Shown here one piece after another: positions 1 through 11,800 of a stretch of DNA of 64,000 nucleotides. Both the position numbers and the translations under genes were made by a program. Numbering within the stretch: the first letter of the stretch is position 1; each line of letters opens with the position of its first letter. This DNA is from Pseudorasbora parva (lineage: Eukaryota > Chordata > Actinopteri > Cypriniformes > Gobionidae): assembly GCF_024679245.1 (NCBI RefSeq), contig NC_090179.1, positions 9,172,827-9,236,826 of the forward strand, in the 5' to 3' direction. The notes beneath the pieces are model-generated. The model saw only the letters and a list, made by a program, of their open reading frames with translations. It made no database searches and had not been told where the DNA came from.

Positions 1-3000
1 TGAACTTGAGCTTTCTATGCATATAAATAGATTCCTTCTGATGCAGTGGTTCAAGGATGACGTTTTGAACCTATTTGTGCCCAAATACTCTTTGAACTTG
101 AACATTCTATAAAGACTTTATGACTACCTGTATTGTTTCTTCAGTAGATCAAGGATGAGATTTTTTTGACAAAAAAAAAGAATCTGACCCTGGATCCCAT
201 AAACTTGAACTTTCTATACTTATAAATAGATTACTTCTGATATTTTAATAGCTCTTCAAGGATGACCCTTTGAACTTATTTTTGCCCAAATACTCTTTGA
301 ACTTGAACATTCTATAAAGACTTTATGACTACCTGTGGTTTCATCAGTAGGTCAAGGAAGACATTTTTTGACAAAAAAAAAAAAATTATCTGACCCTGGA
401 TCCCATGAATTTGAACTTTCTATGCATATAAATAGATTCATTCTGATGCATTGGTTCAGGGAAGACCTATTGAACCTATTTGTGGCCAAATAGTCTTTTA
501 ACTTGAACATTATACACAGACTTTATGACTTTTTGTTGTTTCTTCAGTATATCAAGGATGAGATTTTTTTGACAAAAAAAAAATTCTCACCCTAGATTCC
601 ATGAACTTGAACTTTCTATGCATATAAATAGATTTATTCTGATGTTTTATTAGTTCTTCAAGGATGACCTTTTGAACTTATTTTTGGCAAGATTCTTTGA
701 ACTTGAACCTTCTTTAAAGACTTCTGATATTCTGTTGTTTCTTCAGTAGATCAAGGTTGAGATTTTTTTGACAAAAAAAAAAAAATCTGACCCGAGATTC
801 CATGAACTTGAACTGTCTATGCATATAAATAGATTCCTTCTGATGTTTTATTAGTTCTTCAAGGATAACCATTTGAACTTATTTTTGGCCAGATTCGTTG
901 AACTTTAACCTTCTTTAAAGACTTCTGACATTCTGTTGTTTCTTCAGTAGATCAAGGATGAGAATTTTTTGATAAAAAAAATTCTGACCCTGGATCCCAT
1001 GAACTTGAACTTTCTATGCATATAAATAGATTACTTCTGATACAGTGGTTCAAGGATGACCTTTTGAACTTATCTTTGCCCAAATACTCTTTAAACTTGA
1101 ACATTCTACACAGACTTTATGACTACCTGTTGTTTCATCAGTAGGTCAAGGAAGACATTTTTTGGCAAAAAAAAAAAAAAAATCTCACCCTAGATTCCAT
1201 GAACTTGAACTTTCTATGCATATAAATCGATTACTTCTGGTGCAGTGGTTCAAGGATGACCTTTTGAACTTATTTGTGCCCAAATACTCTTTGAACTTGA
1301 ACATTCTATAAAGACTTTATGACTACCTGTGGTTTCATCAGTAGGTCAAGGAAGACATTTTTTGACAAAAAAAAAAAAATCTGACCCTGGATCCCATGAA
1401 TTTGTACTTTCTATGCATATAAATAGAATCATTCTGATGCATTGGTTCAAGGATGACCTATTGAACCTATTTGTGGCCAAATAGTCTTTGAACTTGAACA
1501 TTATACACAGACTTTATGACTTTTTGTTGTTTCTTCAGTATATCAAGGATGAGATTTTTTTGACAAAAAAAAGATTCTGACCCTGGATCCCATGAACTTG
1601 AAATTTTTATGCATATAAAAAGATTCCTTCTAATGCAGTGGTTCAAGGATGACCTTTTGAACTTATTTGTGCCCAAATACTCTTTAAACTTGAACATTCT
1701 ATAAAGACTTTATGACTACCTGTGGTTTCATCAGTAGGTCAAGGAAGATATTTTTTGAAAGAAAAAAAAAATCTCACCCTAGACTCCTTGAAGTTGAACT
1801 TTCTATGCATAGAAATAGATTCCTTCTGATGCAGTGGTACAGGGATGATCTATTGAACCTATTTGTGGCCAAATAGTCTTTGAACTTGAACATTCCACAC
1901 AGACTTTATGACTTTCTGTTGTTTCTTCAGAATATCAAGGATGAGATTTTTTTTACAAAAAAAAAAAAAAAATCTGACCCGAGATTCCATGAACTTGAAC
2001 TTTCTATGCATATAAATAGATTCCTTCTGATGTTTTATTATTTCTTCAATGATGACCATGTGAACTTATTTTTGGCCAGATTCTTTGAACTTGAACCTTG
2101 TTTAAAGACTTCTGACATTGTGTTGTTTCTTCAGTAGATCAAGGATGATAATTTTTTGACAAAAAAAAATCTGACCCTGGATCCCATGAACTTGAACTTT
2201 CTATGCATATAAATAGATTACTTCTGATGCAGTGGTTCAAGGATGACCTTTTGAACTTATCTGTGCCCAAATACTCTTTGAACTTGAACATTCTATAAAG
2301 ACTTTATGACTACCTGTGGTTTCATCAGTAGGTCAAGGAAGATATTTTTTGAAAAAAATAAATAAATAAATCTCACCCTAGATTCCTTGAACTTGAACTT
2401 TCTATGCATAGAAATAGATTCCTTCTGATGCAGTGGTAGAGGGAACCTATTAAATCTATTGAACCTATTTGTGGCCAAATAGTCTTTGAACTTGAACATT
2501 CCACACAGACTTTATGACTTTCTTTTATTTCTTCAGTATATCAAGGATGAGATTTTTTTGACAAAAAAAAAAATCTGACCCGAGATTCCATGAACTCGCA
2601 TATAAATCTATGCCTATAAATAGATTCCTTCTCATGTTTTATTAGTTCTTCAATGATGACCATTTTAACTTATTTTTGGCCAGATTCTTTGAACTTGAAC
2701 CTTGTTTAAAGACTTCTGACATTCTGTTGTTTCTTCAGTAGATCAAGGAAGACATTTTTTGGCTAAAAATAAATAAATCTCACCCTAGATTCCATGAACT
2801 TGAACTTTCTATGCATACAGATTCCTGCTGATGTTTTATTAGTTCTTCAAGGATGACCATTTGAACTTATTTTTGGACAGATTCGTTGAACTTGAACCTT
2901 GTTTAAAGATTTCTGACATTCTGTTGTTTCTTCAGTAGATCAAGGATGAGATTTTTTTGACCAAAAAAAAAAAGATTCTGACCCTGGATCCCATGAACTT

Positions 3001-6000
3001 GAACTTTCTATGCATATAAATAGATTACTTCTGATGCAGTGGTTCAAGGATGACCTTCTGAACTTATCTGTGCCCAAATACTCTTTGAACTTGAACATTC
3101 TAAACAGACTTTATGAATACCTGTTGTTTCATCAGTAGGTCAAGGAAGACATTTTTGGGCAAAAAAATAAATAAATAAATCTCACCCTAGATTCCATGAA
3201 CTTGAACTTTCTATGCATATAAATAGATTACTTCTGGTGCAGTGGTTCAAGGATAACCTTTTGAACTTATTTGTGCCCAAATTCTCTTTGAACTTGAACA
3301 TTCTACACAGACTTTATGACTACCTGTGGTTTCATCAGTAGGTCAAGGAAGACATTTTTTGACAAAAAAAAAAAAATCTGACCCTGGATCCCATGAATTT
3401 GAACTTTCTATGCATATAAATAGATTCATTCTAATGCATTGGTTCAGGGATGACCTATTGAACCTATTTGTGGTCAAATAGTCTTTGAACTTGAACATTA
3501 TACACAGACTTTATGACTTTCTGTTGTTTCTTCAGTATATCAAGGATGAGATTTTTTTGACAAAAAAAAAAAGATTCTGACCCTGGATCCCATGAACTTG
3601 AAATTTCTATGCATATAAAAAGATTCCTTCTGATGTTTTATTAGTTCTTCAATGATGACCATTTTAACTTATTTTTGGATAGATTCTTTGAACTTGAACC
3701 TTCTTTAAAGACTTCTGACATTCTGTTGTTTCTTCAGTAGATCAAGGATGATAATTTTTTAACAAAAAAAAAATCTGACCCTGGATCCCATGAACTTGCC
3801 CTTTCTATGCATATAAATAGATTACTTCTGATGCAGTGGTTCAAGGATGACCTTTTGAACTTATCTGTGCCCAAATACTCTTTGAACTTGAACATTCTAC
3901 AAAGACTTTATGACTACCTGTTGTTTCATCAGTAGGTCAAGGAAGACATTTTTTGGCAAAAAAAAAAATCTGACCCTGGATCCCATGAATTTGAACTTTC
4001 TATGCATATAAATAGATTCATTCTGATGCATTGGTTCAGGGAAGACCTATTGAACCTATTTGTGGCCAAATAGTCTTTTAACTTGAACATTATACACAGA
4101 CTTTATGACTTTTTGTTGTTTCTACAGTATATCAAGGATGAGATTTTTTTGACAAAAAAAAAATTCTCACCCTAGATTCCATGAACTTGAACTTTATATG
4201 CATATAAATAGATTTATTCTGATGTTTTATTAGTTCTTCAAGGATGACCTTTTGAACTTATTTTTGGCAAGATTCTTTGAACTTGAACCTTCTTTAAAGA
4301 CTTCTGACAGTCTGTTGTTTCTTCAGTAGATCAAGGTTGAGATTTTTTTGACAAAAAAAAAAAAAAGATTCTGACCCTGGATCCCATGAACTTGAAATTT
4401 CAATGCATATAAAAAGATTCCTTCTAATGCAGTCGTTCAAGGATGACCTTTTGAACTTATTTGTACCCAAATACTCTTTAAACTTGAACATTCTATAAAG
4501 ACTTTATGACTACCTGTGGTTTCATCAGTAGGTCAAGGAAGATATTTTAAAAAATAAATAAATAAATCTCACCCTAGATTCCTTGAACTTGAACTTTCTA
4601 TGCATATAAATAGATTCCTTCTGATGCAGTGGTACAGGGATGATCTATTGTACCTATTTGTGGCCAAATAGTCTTTGAACTTGAACATTCCACACAGACT
4701 TTATGACTTTCTGTTGTTTCTTCAGTATATCAAGGATGAGATTTTTAAAAAAAAAAAAAAAAAATCTGACCCTGGATCCCATGAACTTGAACTTTCTATG
4801 CATATGAATAGATTACTTCAGATGAAGTGGTTCAAGGATGACCTTTTGAACTTATTTGTGCCCAAATACTCTTTAAACTTGAACATTCTATAAAGACTTT
4901 ATGACTACCTGTGGTTTCATCAGTAGGTCAAGGAAGATATTTTTTGAAAAAAATAAATAAATAAATCTCACCCTAGATTCCTTGAACTTCAACTTTCTAT
5001 GCATATAAATAGATTCCTTCTGATGCAGTGGTACAGGGATGATCTATTGAACCTATTTGTGGCCAAATAGTCTTTGAACTTGAACATTCCACAAAGACTT
5101 TATGACTTTTTGTTGTTTCTTCAGTATATCAAGGATGAGATTTTTTTAACAAAAAAAAAAAATCTGACCCGAGATTCCATGAACTTGAACTTTCTATGCA
5201 TATAAATAGATTCCTTCTAATGTTTTATTAGTTCTTCAATGATGACCATTTTAACTTATTTTTGGCCAGATTCTTTGAACTTGAACCTTCTATAAAGACT
5301 TCTGACATTCCGTTGTTTCTTCAGTAGATCAAGGATGAGAATTTTTTGACAAAAATTTTTTTTACCCTGGATCCCATGAACTTGAACTTTCTATGCATAT
5401 TAATTGATTCCTTCTGATGCAGTGGTACAGGGATGATCTATTTAACCTATTTGTGGCCAAATAGTCTTTGAACTTGAACATTCCACACAGACTTTATGAC
5501 TTTCTGTTGTTTCTTCAGTATATCAATGATGAGATTTTTTTGACAAAAAAAAAAAAAATCTGACCCGAGATTCCATGAACTTGAACTTTCTATACATATA
5601 TATAGATTCCTTCTGATGTTTTATTAGTTCTTCAATGATGACCATTTGAACTTATTTTTGGCCAGATTCTTTGAACTTGAATCTTCTTTAAAGACTTCTG
5701 ACATTCTGTTTTTTCTTCAGTAGATCAAGGATGAGAATTTTTTGACAAAAACAAATCTGACCCTGGATCTCATGAACTTGAACTTTCTATGCATATAAAT
5801 TGATTCCTTCTGATGCAGTAGTTCAAGGATGACCTTTTGAACTTATTTGTGGCCAAATACTCTTTGACATTGAACATTCTTTAAAGACTTTATGACTACC
5901 TGTGGTTTCATCAGTAGGTCAAGGAAGACATTTTTTGACAAAAAAAAAAAAAAATCTCACCCTAGATTCCATGAACTTGAACTTTCTATGCATACAGATT

Positions 6001-8591
6001 CCTTCTGATGTTTTATTAGTTCTTAAAGGATGACCATTTGAACTTATTTTTGGCCAGATTCGTTGAACTTGAACCTTGTTTAAAGATTTCTGACATTCTG
6101 TTGTTTCTTCAGTATATCAAGGATGAGATTTTTTTGACAAAAAAAAAGATTCTGAACCTGGATCCCATGAACTTGAAATTTCTATGCATATAAATAGATT
6201 CCTTCTAATGCAGTGGTTCAAGGATGACCTTTTGAACTTATTTGTACCCAAATACTCTTTAAACTTGAACATTCTATAAAGACTTTATGACTACCTGTGG
6301 TTTCATCAGTAGGTCAAGGAAGATATTTTTTGAAAATAAATAAATAAATAAATCTCACCCTAGATTCCTTGAACTTGAACTTTCTTTGCATATAAATAGA
6401 TTCCTTCTGATGCAGTGGTTCAAGGATGATCTATTGAACCTATTTGTGGCCAAATAGTCTTTAAACTTGAACATTCCACACAGACTTTATGACTTTCTGT
6501 TGTTTCTTCAGTATATCAAGGATGAGATTTTTTTGACAAGAAAAAAAAAATTCTGACCCGAGATTCCATGAACTTTAACTTTCTATGCATATAAATAGAT
6601 TCCTTCTGATGTTTTATTAGTTCTTCAATGATGACCATTTTAACTTATTTTTGGCCAGATTCTTTGAACTTGAACCTTCTTTAAAGACTTCTGACATTCT
6701 GTTGTTTCTTCAGTAGATCAAGGATGAGAATTTTTTGACAAAAAAAAATCTGACCCTGGATCCCATGAACTTGAACTTTATATGCATATAAATTGATTCC
6801 TTCTGATGCAGTGGTTCAAGGATGACCTTTTGAACTTATTTGTGCCCAAATACTCTTTGAACTTGAACATTCTATAAAGACTTTATGACTACCTGTGGTT
6901 TCATCAGTAGGTCAAGGAAGACATTTTTTGACCAAAAAAAAAAAATCTCACCCTAGATTCCATGAACTTGAACTTTCTATGCATAGAGATTCCTTCTGAT
7001 GTTTTATTAGTTCTTCAAGTATGACCATTTGAACTTATTTTTGGCCAGATTCGTTGCACTTGAACCTTGTTTAAAGATTTCTGACATTCTGTTGTTTCTT
7101 CAGTAGATCAAGGATGAGATTTTTTTGACCAAAAAAAAAAGATTCTGACCCTGGATCCCATGAACTTGAACTTTCTATGCATATAAATAGATTCCTTCTG
7201 ATGCAGTGGTTCAAGGATGACCTTTTGAACTTATTTGTGCCCAAATACTCTTTAAACTTGAACATTCTATAAAGACTTAATGACTACCTGTGGTTTCATC
7301 AGTAGGTCAAGGAAGACATTTTTTGACAAAAAAAAAAAAAATCTCACCCTAGATTCCATGAACTTGAACTTTCTATGCATACAGATTCCTTCTGATGTTT
7401 TATTAGTTCTTCAAGGATGACCATTTGAACTTATTTTTGGCAAGATTCGTTGAACTTGAACCTTGTTTAAAGATTTCTGACATTCTGTTGTTTCTTCAGT
7501 AGATCAAGGATGAGATTTTTTTGACCAAAAAAAAAAGATTCTGACCCTGGATCCCATGAACTTGAACTTTCTATGCATATAAATAGATTACTTCTGATGC
7601 AGTGGTTCAAGGATGACCTTCTGAACTTATCTGTGCCCAAATACTCTTTAAACTTGAACATTCTATAAAGACTTTATGACTACCTGTGGTTTCATCAGTA
7701 GGTCAAGGAAGATATTTTTTGAAAAAAATAAATTAATAAATCTCACCCTAGATTCCTTTAACTTGAACTTTCTATGCATATAAATAGATTCCTTCTGATG
7801 CAGTGGTACAGGGATGATCTATTGTACCTATTTGTGGCCAAATAGTCTTTGAACTTGAACATTCCACACAGACTTTATGACTTTCTGTTGTTTCTTCAGT
7901 ATATCAAGGACGAGATTTTTTTGACAAAAAAAAAAAAATCTGACCCGAGATTCCATGAACTTGAACTTTCTATGCATATAAATAGCGTCCTTCTGATGTT
8001 TTATTAGTTCTTCAATGATGACCATTTGAACTTATTTTTGGCCAGATTCTTTGAACTTGAACCTTCTTTAAAGACTTCTGACAGTCTGTTGTTTCTTCAG
8101 TAGATCAAGGATGAGAATTTTTTGACAAAAAAAAATCTGACCCTGGATCCCATGAACTTGAACTTTCTATGCATATAGAAAAGTTCAAGTCTAATTACTG
8201 CATCTGAAGTAATTAGATTACTTCAGATGCAGTGGTTCAAGGATGACCTTTTGAACTTATTTGTGCCCAAATACTCTTTAAACTTGAACATTCTATAAAG
8301 ACTTTATGACTACCTGTGGTTTCATCAGTAGGTCAAGGAAGACATTTTTTGGCAAAAAAAAAAAAAAAAACATCTGACGCTAGATCCCATGAATTTGAAC
8401 TTTCTATGCATATAAATAGATTCCTTCTGATGCAGTGGTTCAGGGATGACCTATTGAACCTATTTGTGGCCAAATAGTCTTTGAACTTGAACATTCCACA
8501 CAGACTTTATGACTTTCTGTTGTTTCTTCAGTATATCAAGGATTATATTTTTTTGACAAAAATCCTGACCCTGGATCCCATGATCTTGAAC
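1..8591 (+). repeat. SatA satellite array, segment 1
   Basis: Head-to-tail AT-rich satellite with a unit of about 195-205 bp; the length varies mainly with the A-tract. Recurrent landmarks in each monomer are ctgaccctggatcccatgaa, cttgaactttctatgcatat with aaatagatt after it, and a run of 8-18 A (or AATA repeats). Three classes can be told apart. Class A has gcagtggttcaaggatgacc, tgcccaaatactc and catcagtaggtcaaggaag. Class B has tggttcagggatgacctatt, tggccaaatagtc and cttcagtatatcaaggatga. Class C has gttttattagttcttcaa, ggccagattctttgaac and cttcagtagatcaaggatga. Classes alternate irregularly, which points to higher-order repeats reshuffled by unequal exchange. The segment contains no gene. 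Short minus-strand open frames recur in it only because the repeat is homogenised. Confidence 0.95.
8156..8233. repeat. Double quasi-palindrome inside a SatA monomer
   Basis: Two adjacent hairpins interrupt an otherwise ordinary class A monomer. The second is perfect: actgcatctgaagtaat (8,197-8,213), spacer tag, then its exact complement 8,217-8,233. The first pairs acttgaactttctat (8,156-8,170) with atatagaaaagttcaagt (8,173-8,190), with a small bulge. The extra roughly 40 bp is an inverted copy of the neighbouring monomer sequence. This fits a template-switch replication error; the mechanism is inferred. Confidence 0.8.
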
Positions 8592-8874
8592 TATATTCTG
8601 CTGAAATATCAGAAGAAGTCTGTGAGTCCCAACTGTAACTGTCTAAACATTCATACATTCAGAAACACTAATCGGGTCATTGCACGAGATTTTTCCTATG
8701 CGATGCAAATCAGGGCAAAAGTGCATATATTCATTGCGCAACGAGTTCTTATGTAATACATTAGCTAGAAAATGTTCCACTGAATATACTTCTTGAGCCT
8801 TGTGTGGAATAGGATTTAGTCAGAATCCACTTCAATGCAGTTCAATCCTGTAGGTCGAATGTGTATTCCTGTTA
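8592..8874. other. Non-SatA junction region left of SatB block 1
   Basis: SatA stops after gatcccatgatcttgaac. The next 280 bp are not SatA and hold no convincing coding frame. The left part (ctatattctgctgaaatatc onward) is not recognised. Positions 8,661-8,757 are a decayed SatB unit in reverse orientation. Positions 8,758-8,874 are unrecognised. The same junction recurs nearly unchanged at 48,508-48,790, so it was duplicated together with the SatB block. Confidence 0.8.
8661..8757 (-). repeat. Inverted, decayed SatB monomers at block edge
   Basis: Read on the minus strand, this stretch gives acataagaactcgttgcgca, then atgaatatatgc, and further on tctcgtgcaatgacccgatt. Those strings closely match plus-strand SatB near 12,110 (ctcgtgcaatgacgcgatta) and 12,690 (cataagaactcgcgcaatga). 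The SatB orientation therefore flips between here and 8,875. Confidence 0.7.
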
Positions 8875-11800
8875 AATGCAATGCATATAATTAACTCGTT
8901 GTGCGTTTAAGAGATTCTGGATTTTGCATGCATTGCTTGCATTGCATTGCATACGAAAAAAACTTGTGCACGGGGGAGATTAGTGCTTTATCATTGCATT
9001 GAACTCTTCATGGATTGAAGATATTAGCGCTTTTGCATTGCATTGCATAAAATAACTCGTTGTGCATTGAAGATAGCGCGTTCGTATTGAATTACATACG
9101 AAAAGTTTTGTGCAATGGAGCGATTCGTGCTTTTGCATTGTATTGAACTCGTCTTGCATTGAAGACATTAGCGCTTTTGCATTGCATTGCATACGAAAAA
9201 ACTTGTGCACTGAGGAGAATAGTGCTTTTGCATTGCATTATATACAAAAAACTTGCTGTGCATTGAAAAGATAGTGCTTTTGCATTGCATTGCATAAAAT
9301 AAATCATTGTGCATTGAAAATAGCGCTTTTGCATTGCACTGGGGAGATTAATGCTTTTGCATTGCATTGAACTCTTCATGCATTGAAGATATTAGCGCTT
9401 TTGCATTGCATAAAAAACTCGTTGTGCATTGAAGACAGCGCTTTTGCATTGCATACGAAAAAACTTGTGCACTGGGGAGATTAATGTTTTTGCATTGCAT
9501 TGAACTTGTCTTGCATTGAAGACATTAAGCGCTTTTGCATTGCATTGCATAAAATAACTCGTTGTGCTTTGAAGACAGCGCTTTTGCATTGCATTACATT
9601 GCATACGAAAAAAACTTGTGCACTGGGGAGATTAATGCTTTTGCATTGCATTGAACTCGTCATGCATTGACGATATTAGCGTTTTGCATTGCATTGCATA
9701 CGAAAAAAATTGTGCAATGGAGAGATTCGTGCTTTTGCATTGCATTGAACTCGTCTTGCATTGAAGACATTAAAGCGCTTTTGCATTGAAATTGCATTGA
9801 ACTCGTCATGCATTGACGATATTAGCGTTTTGCATTGCATTGCATACGAAAAAACTTGTGCACTGAGGAGAATAGGGCTTTTGCATTGCATTGTATAAAA
9901 AAAAAACTTGCTGTGCATTGAAAAGATAGTGGTTTTGCATTGCATAAAATAATTCATTGTGCATTGAAGATAGCGCTTTTGCATTGCACTGGGGAGATTA
10001 ATGCTTTTGCTTTGCATTGAACTCGTCATGCATTGACAATATTAGCGCTTTTGCATTGCATTGCATACGAAAATCCTGCACTGAGGAGATTAGTGCTTTT
10101 GCATTGCATTGCATAAAATATCTCGTGCATTGAAGACAGCGCTTTTGCATTGCATACGAAAAAACTTGTGCACTGGGGAGATTAGTGCTTTTGCATTGCA
10201 TTGAACTCTTCATGCATTGAAGATAATAGCGCTTTTGCATTGCATACAAAAAACTTGCTGTGCATTGAATAGTGCTTTTGCAATGCATTGCATAAAATAA
10301 ATCATTGTGCATTGAAGATAGCGCTTTTGCATTGCACTGGGGAGATTAATGCTTTTGCATTGCATTGAACTCGTCATGCATTGACAGTATTAGCGCTTTT
10401 GCATTGCATTGCATTGCATTGCATACAAAAAACTTGCTGTGCATTGAATAGTGCTTTTGCAATGCATTGCATAAAATAACTCGTTGTGCTTTGAAGACAG
10501 CACTTTTGCATTGCATTGCATACGAAAAAAACTTGTGCAATGGACAGATGCGTTCTTTTGCATTGCATTGAACTTGTCTTGCAGTGAAGACATTAAAGCG
10601 CTTTTGAATTGCATTGCATACGAAAAAACTTGTGCCTGAGGAGAATAGGGCTTTTGCATTGCATTGTATACAAAAAACTTGCTGTGCATTGAAGATAGCG
10701 CTTTTGCATTGCACTGGGGAGATTAATGCTTTTGCTTTGCATTGAACTCGTCATGCATTGACAATATTAACGATTTTGCATTGCATTGCATAAAAAAATC
10801 CTGCACTGAGGAGATTAGTGCTTTTGCATTTCATAAAATAACTCGTGCATTGAAGACAGCGCTTTTGCATTGCATACGAAAAAACTTGTGCACTGGGGAG
10901 ATTAGTGCTTTTGCATTGCATTGAAATCTTCATGCATTGAAGATAATAGCGCTTTTGCATTGCATTGCATACAAAAAACTTGCTGTGCATTGAATAGTGT
11001 TTTTGCAATGCATTGCATAAAATAACTCGTTGTGCTTTGAAGACAGCGCTTTTGCATTGCATTGCATACGAAAAAAACTTGTGCACTGGGGAGATTAATG
11101 CTTTTGCATTGCATTGAACTCGTCATGCATTGACGATATTAGCGTTTTGCATTGCATTGAATACGAAAAAACGTGTGCAATGGAAAGATTCGAGATTTTG
11201 CATTGCATTGAACTCGTCTTGCATTGAAGACATTAAGCGCTTTTGCATTGCATTGCATACAAAAAACTTGCTTTGAAGAGATGGTGCTTTTGCAATGCAC
11301 TGTATGAAATAAATCGTTGTGCATTGAAGGTAACGCTATTGCATTGCCCTGCATAAAATAAATCATTGTGCATTGAAGATAGCGCTTTTGCATTGCACTG
11401 GGGAGATTAATGCTTTTGCAATGCATTGAACTCGTCATGCATTGACAAAATTAGCGCTTTTGCATTGCATTGCATACGAAAAAACCTGCACTGAGGAGAT
11501 TAGTGCTTTTGCATTGCATTGTATACAAAAAAACCTGCACTGAGGAGATTAGTGCTTTTGCATTGCATTGCATAAAATAACTCGTTTTGCATTAAGTACA
11601 GCTCTTTTGCATTGCATACGAAAAAACTTGTGCACTGGGGAGATCAGTGCTTTTGCATTGCATTGAACTCTTCATGCATTGAAAATATTAGTGCTTTTGC
11701 ACTGCATTGCATACAAAAAACTTGCTGTGCATTGATATATAAAATAAATCGTTGTGCATTGAAGATAGCGCTTTTGCATTGCACTGAATATAAGAACTTC

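Noticed and set aside
820..880. tRNA/SINE-like A box (tgatgcagtgg) next to a B-box-like ggttcaagga in class A SatA monomers (for example 1,237-1,260)
   Set aside because: The two motifs overlap or abut instead of being 30-60 bp apart, each has a mismatch, and no cloverleaf can be drawn. Not a pol III promoter or a tRNA.
880..920. CENP-B box in SatA (gattcgttgaac)
   Set aside because: Only the ttcg core is present; the cggg half of the consensus is missing. Centromeric identity is not shown by sequence.
1467..1697. Recurrent 60-76 codon minus-strand open frames beginning MFKFKEYLGTNKFKRSS in many SatA monomers
   Set aside because: They repeat because the satellite is homogenised. They run through the variable A-tract (poly-Phe/Lys), change frame with its length, and show no domain or initiation context of their own.
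8481..8756. 91-codon plus-strand open frame across the SatA/junction border
   Set aside because: The first half is satellite and the second half is inverted decayed SatB. There is no domain, and the block 2 equivalent is altered in frame.
9676..10714. Open frames of up to about 167 codons rich in Met-Gln-Cys-Asn-Ala-Lys in SatB
   Set aside because: The GCATT pentamer has no stop in several frames on either strand, so long frames are expected by composition. Overlapping frames on both strands are equally open, and module gain or loss is not in multiples of three.
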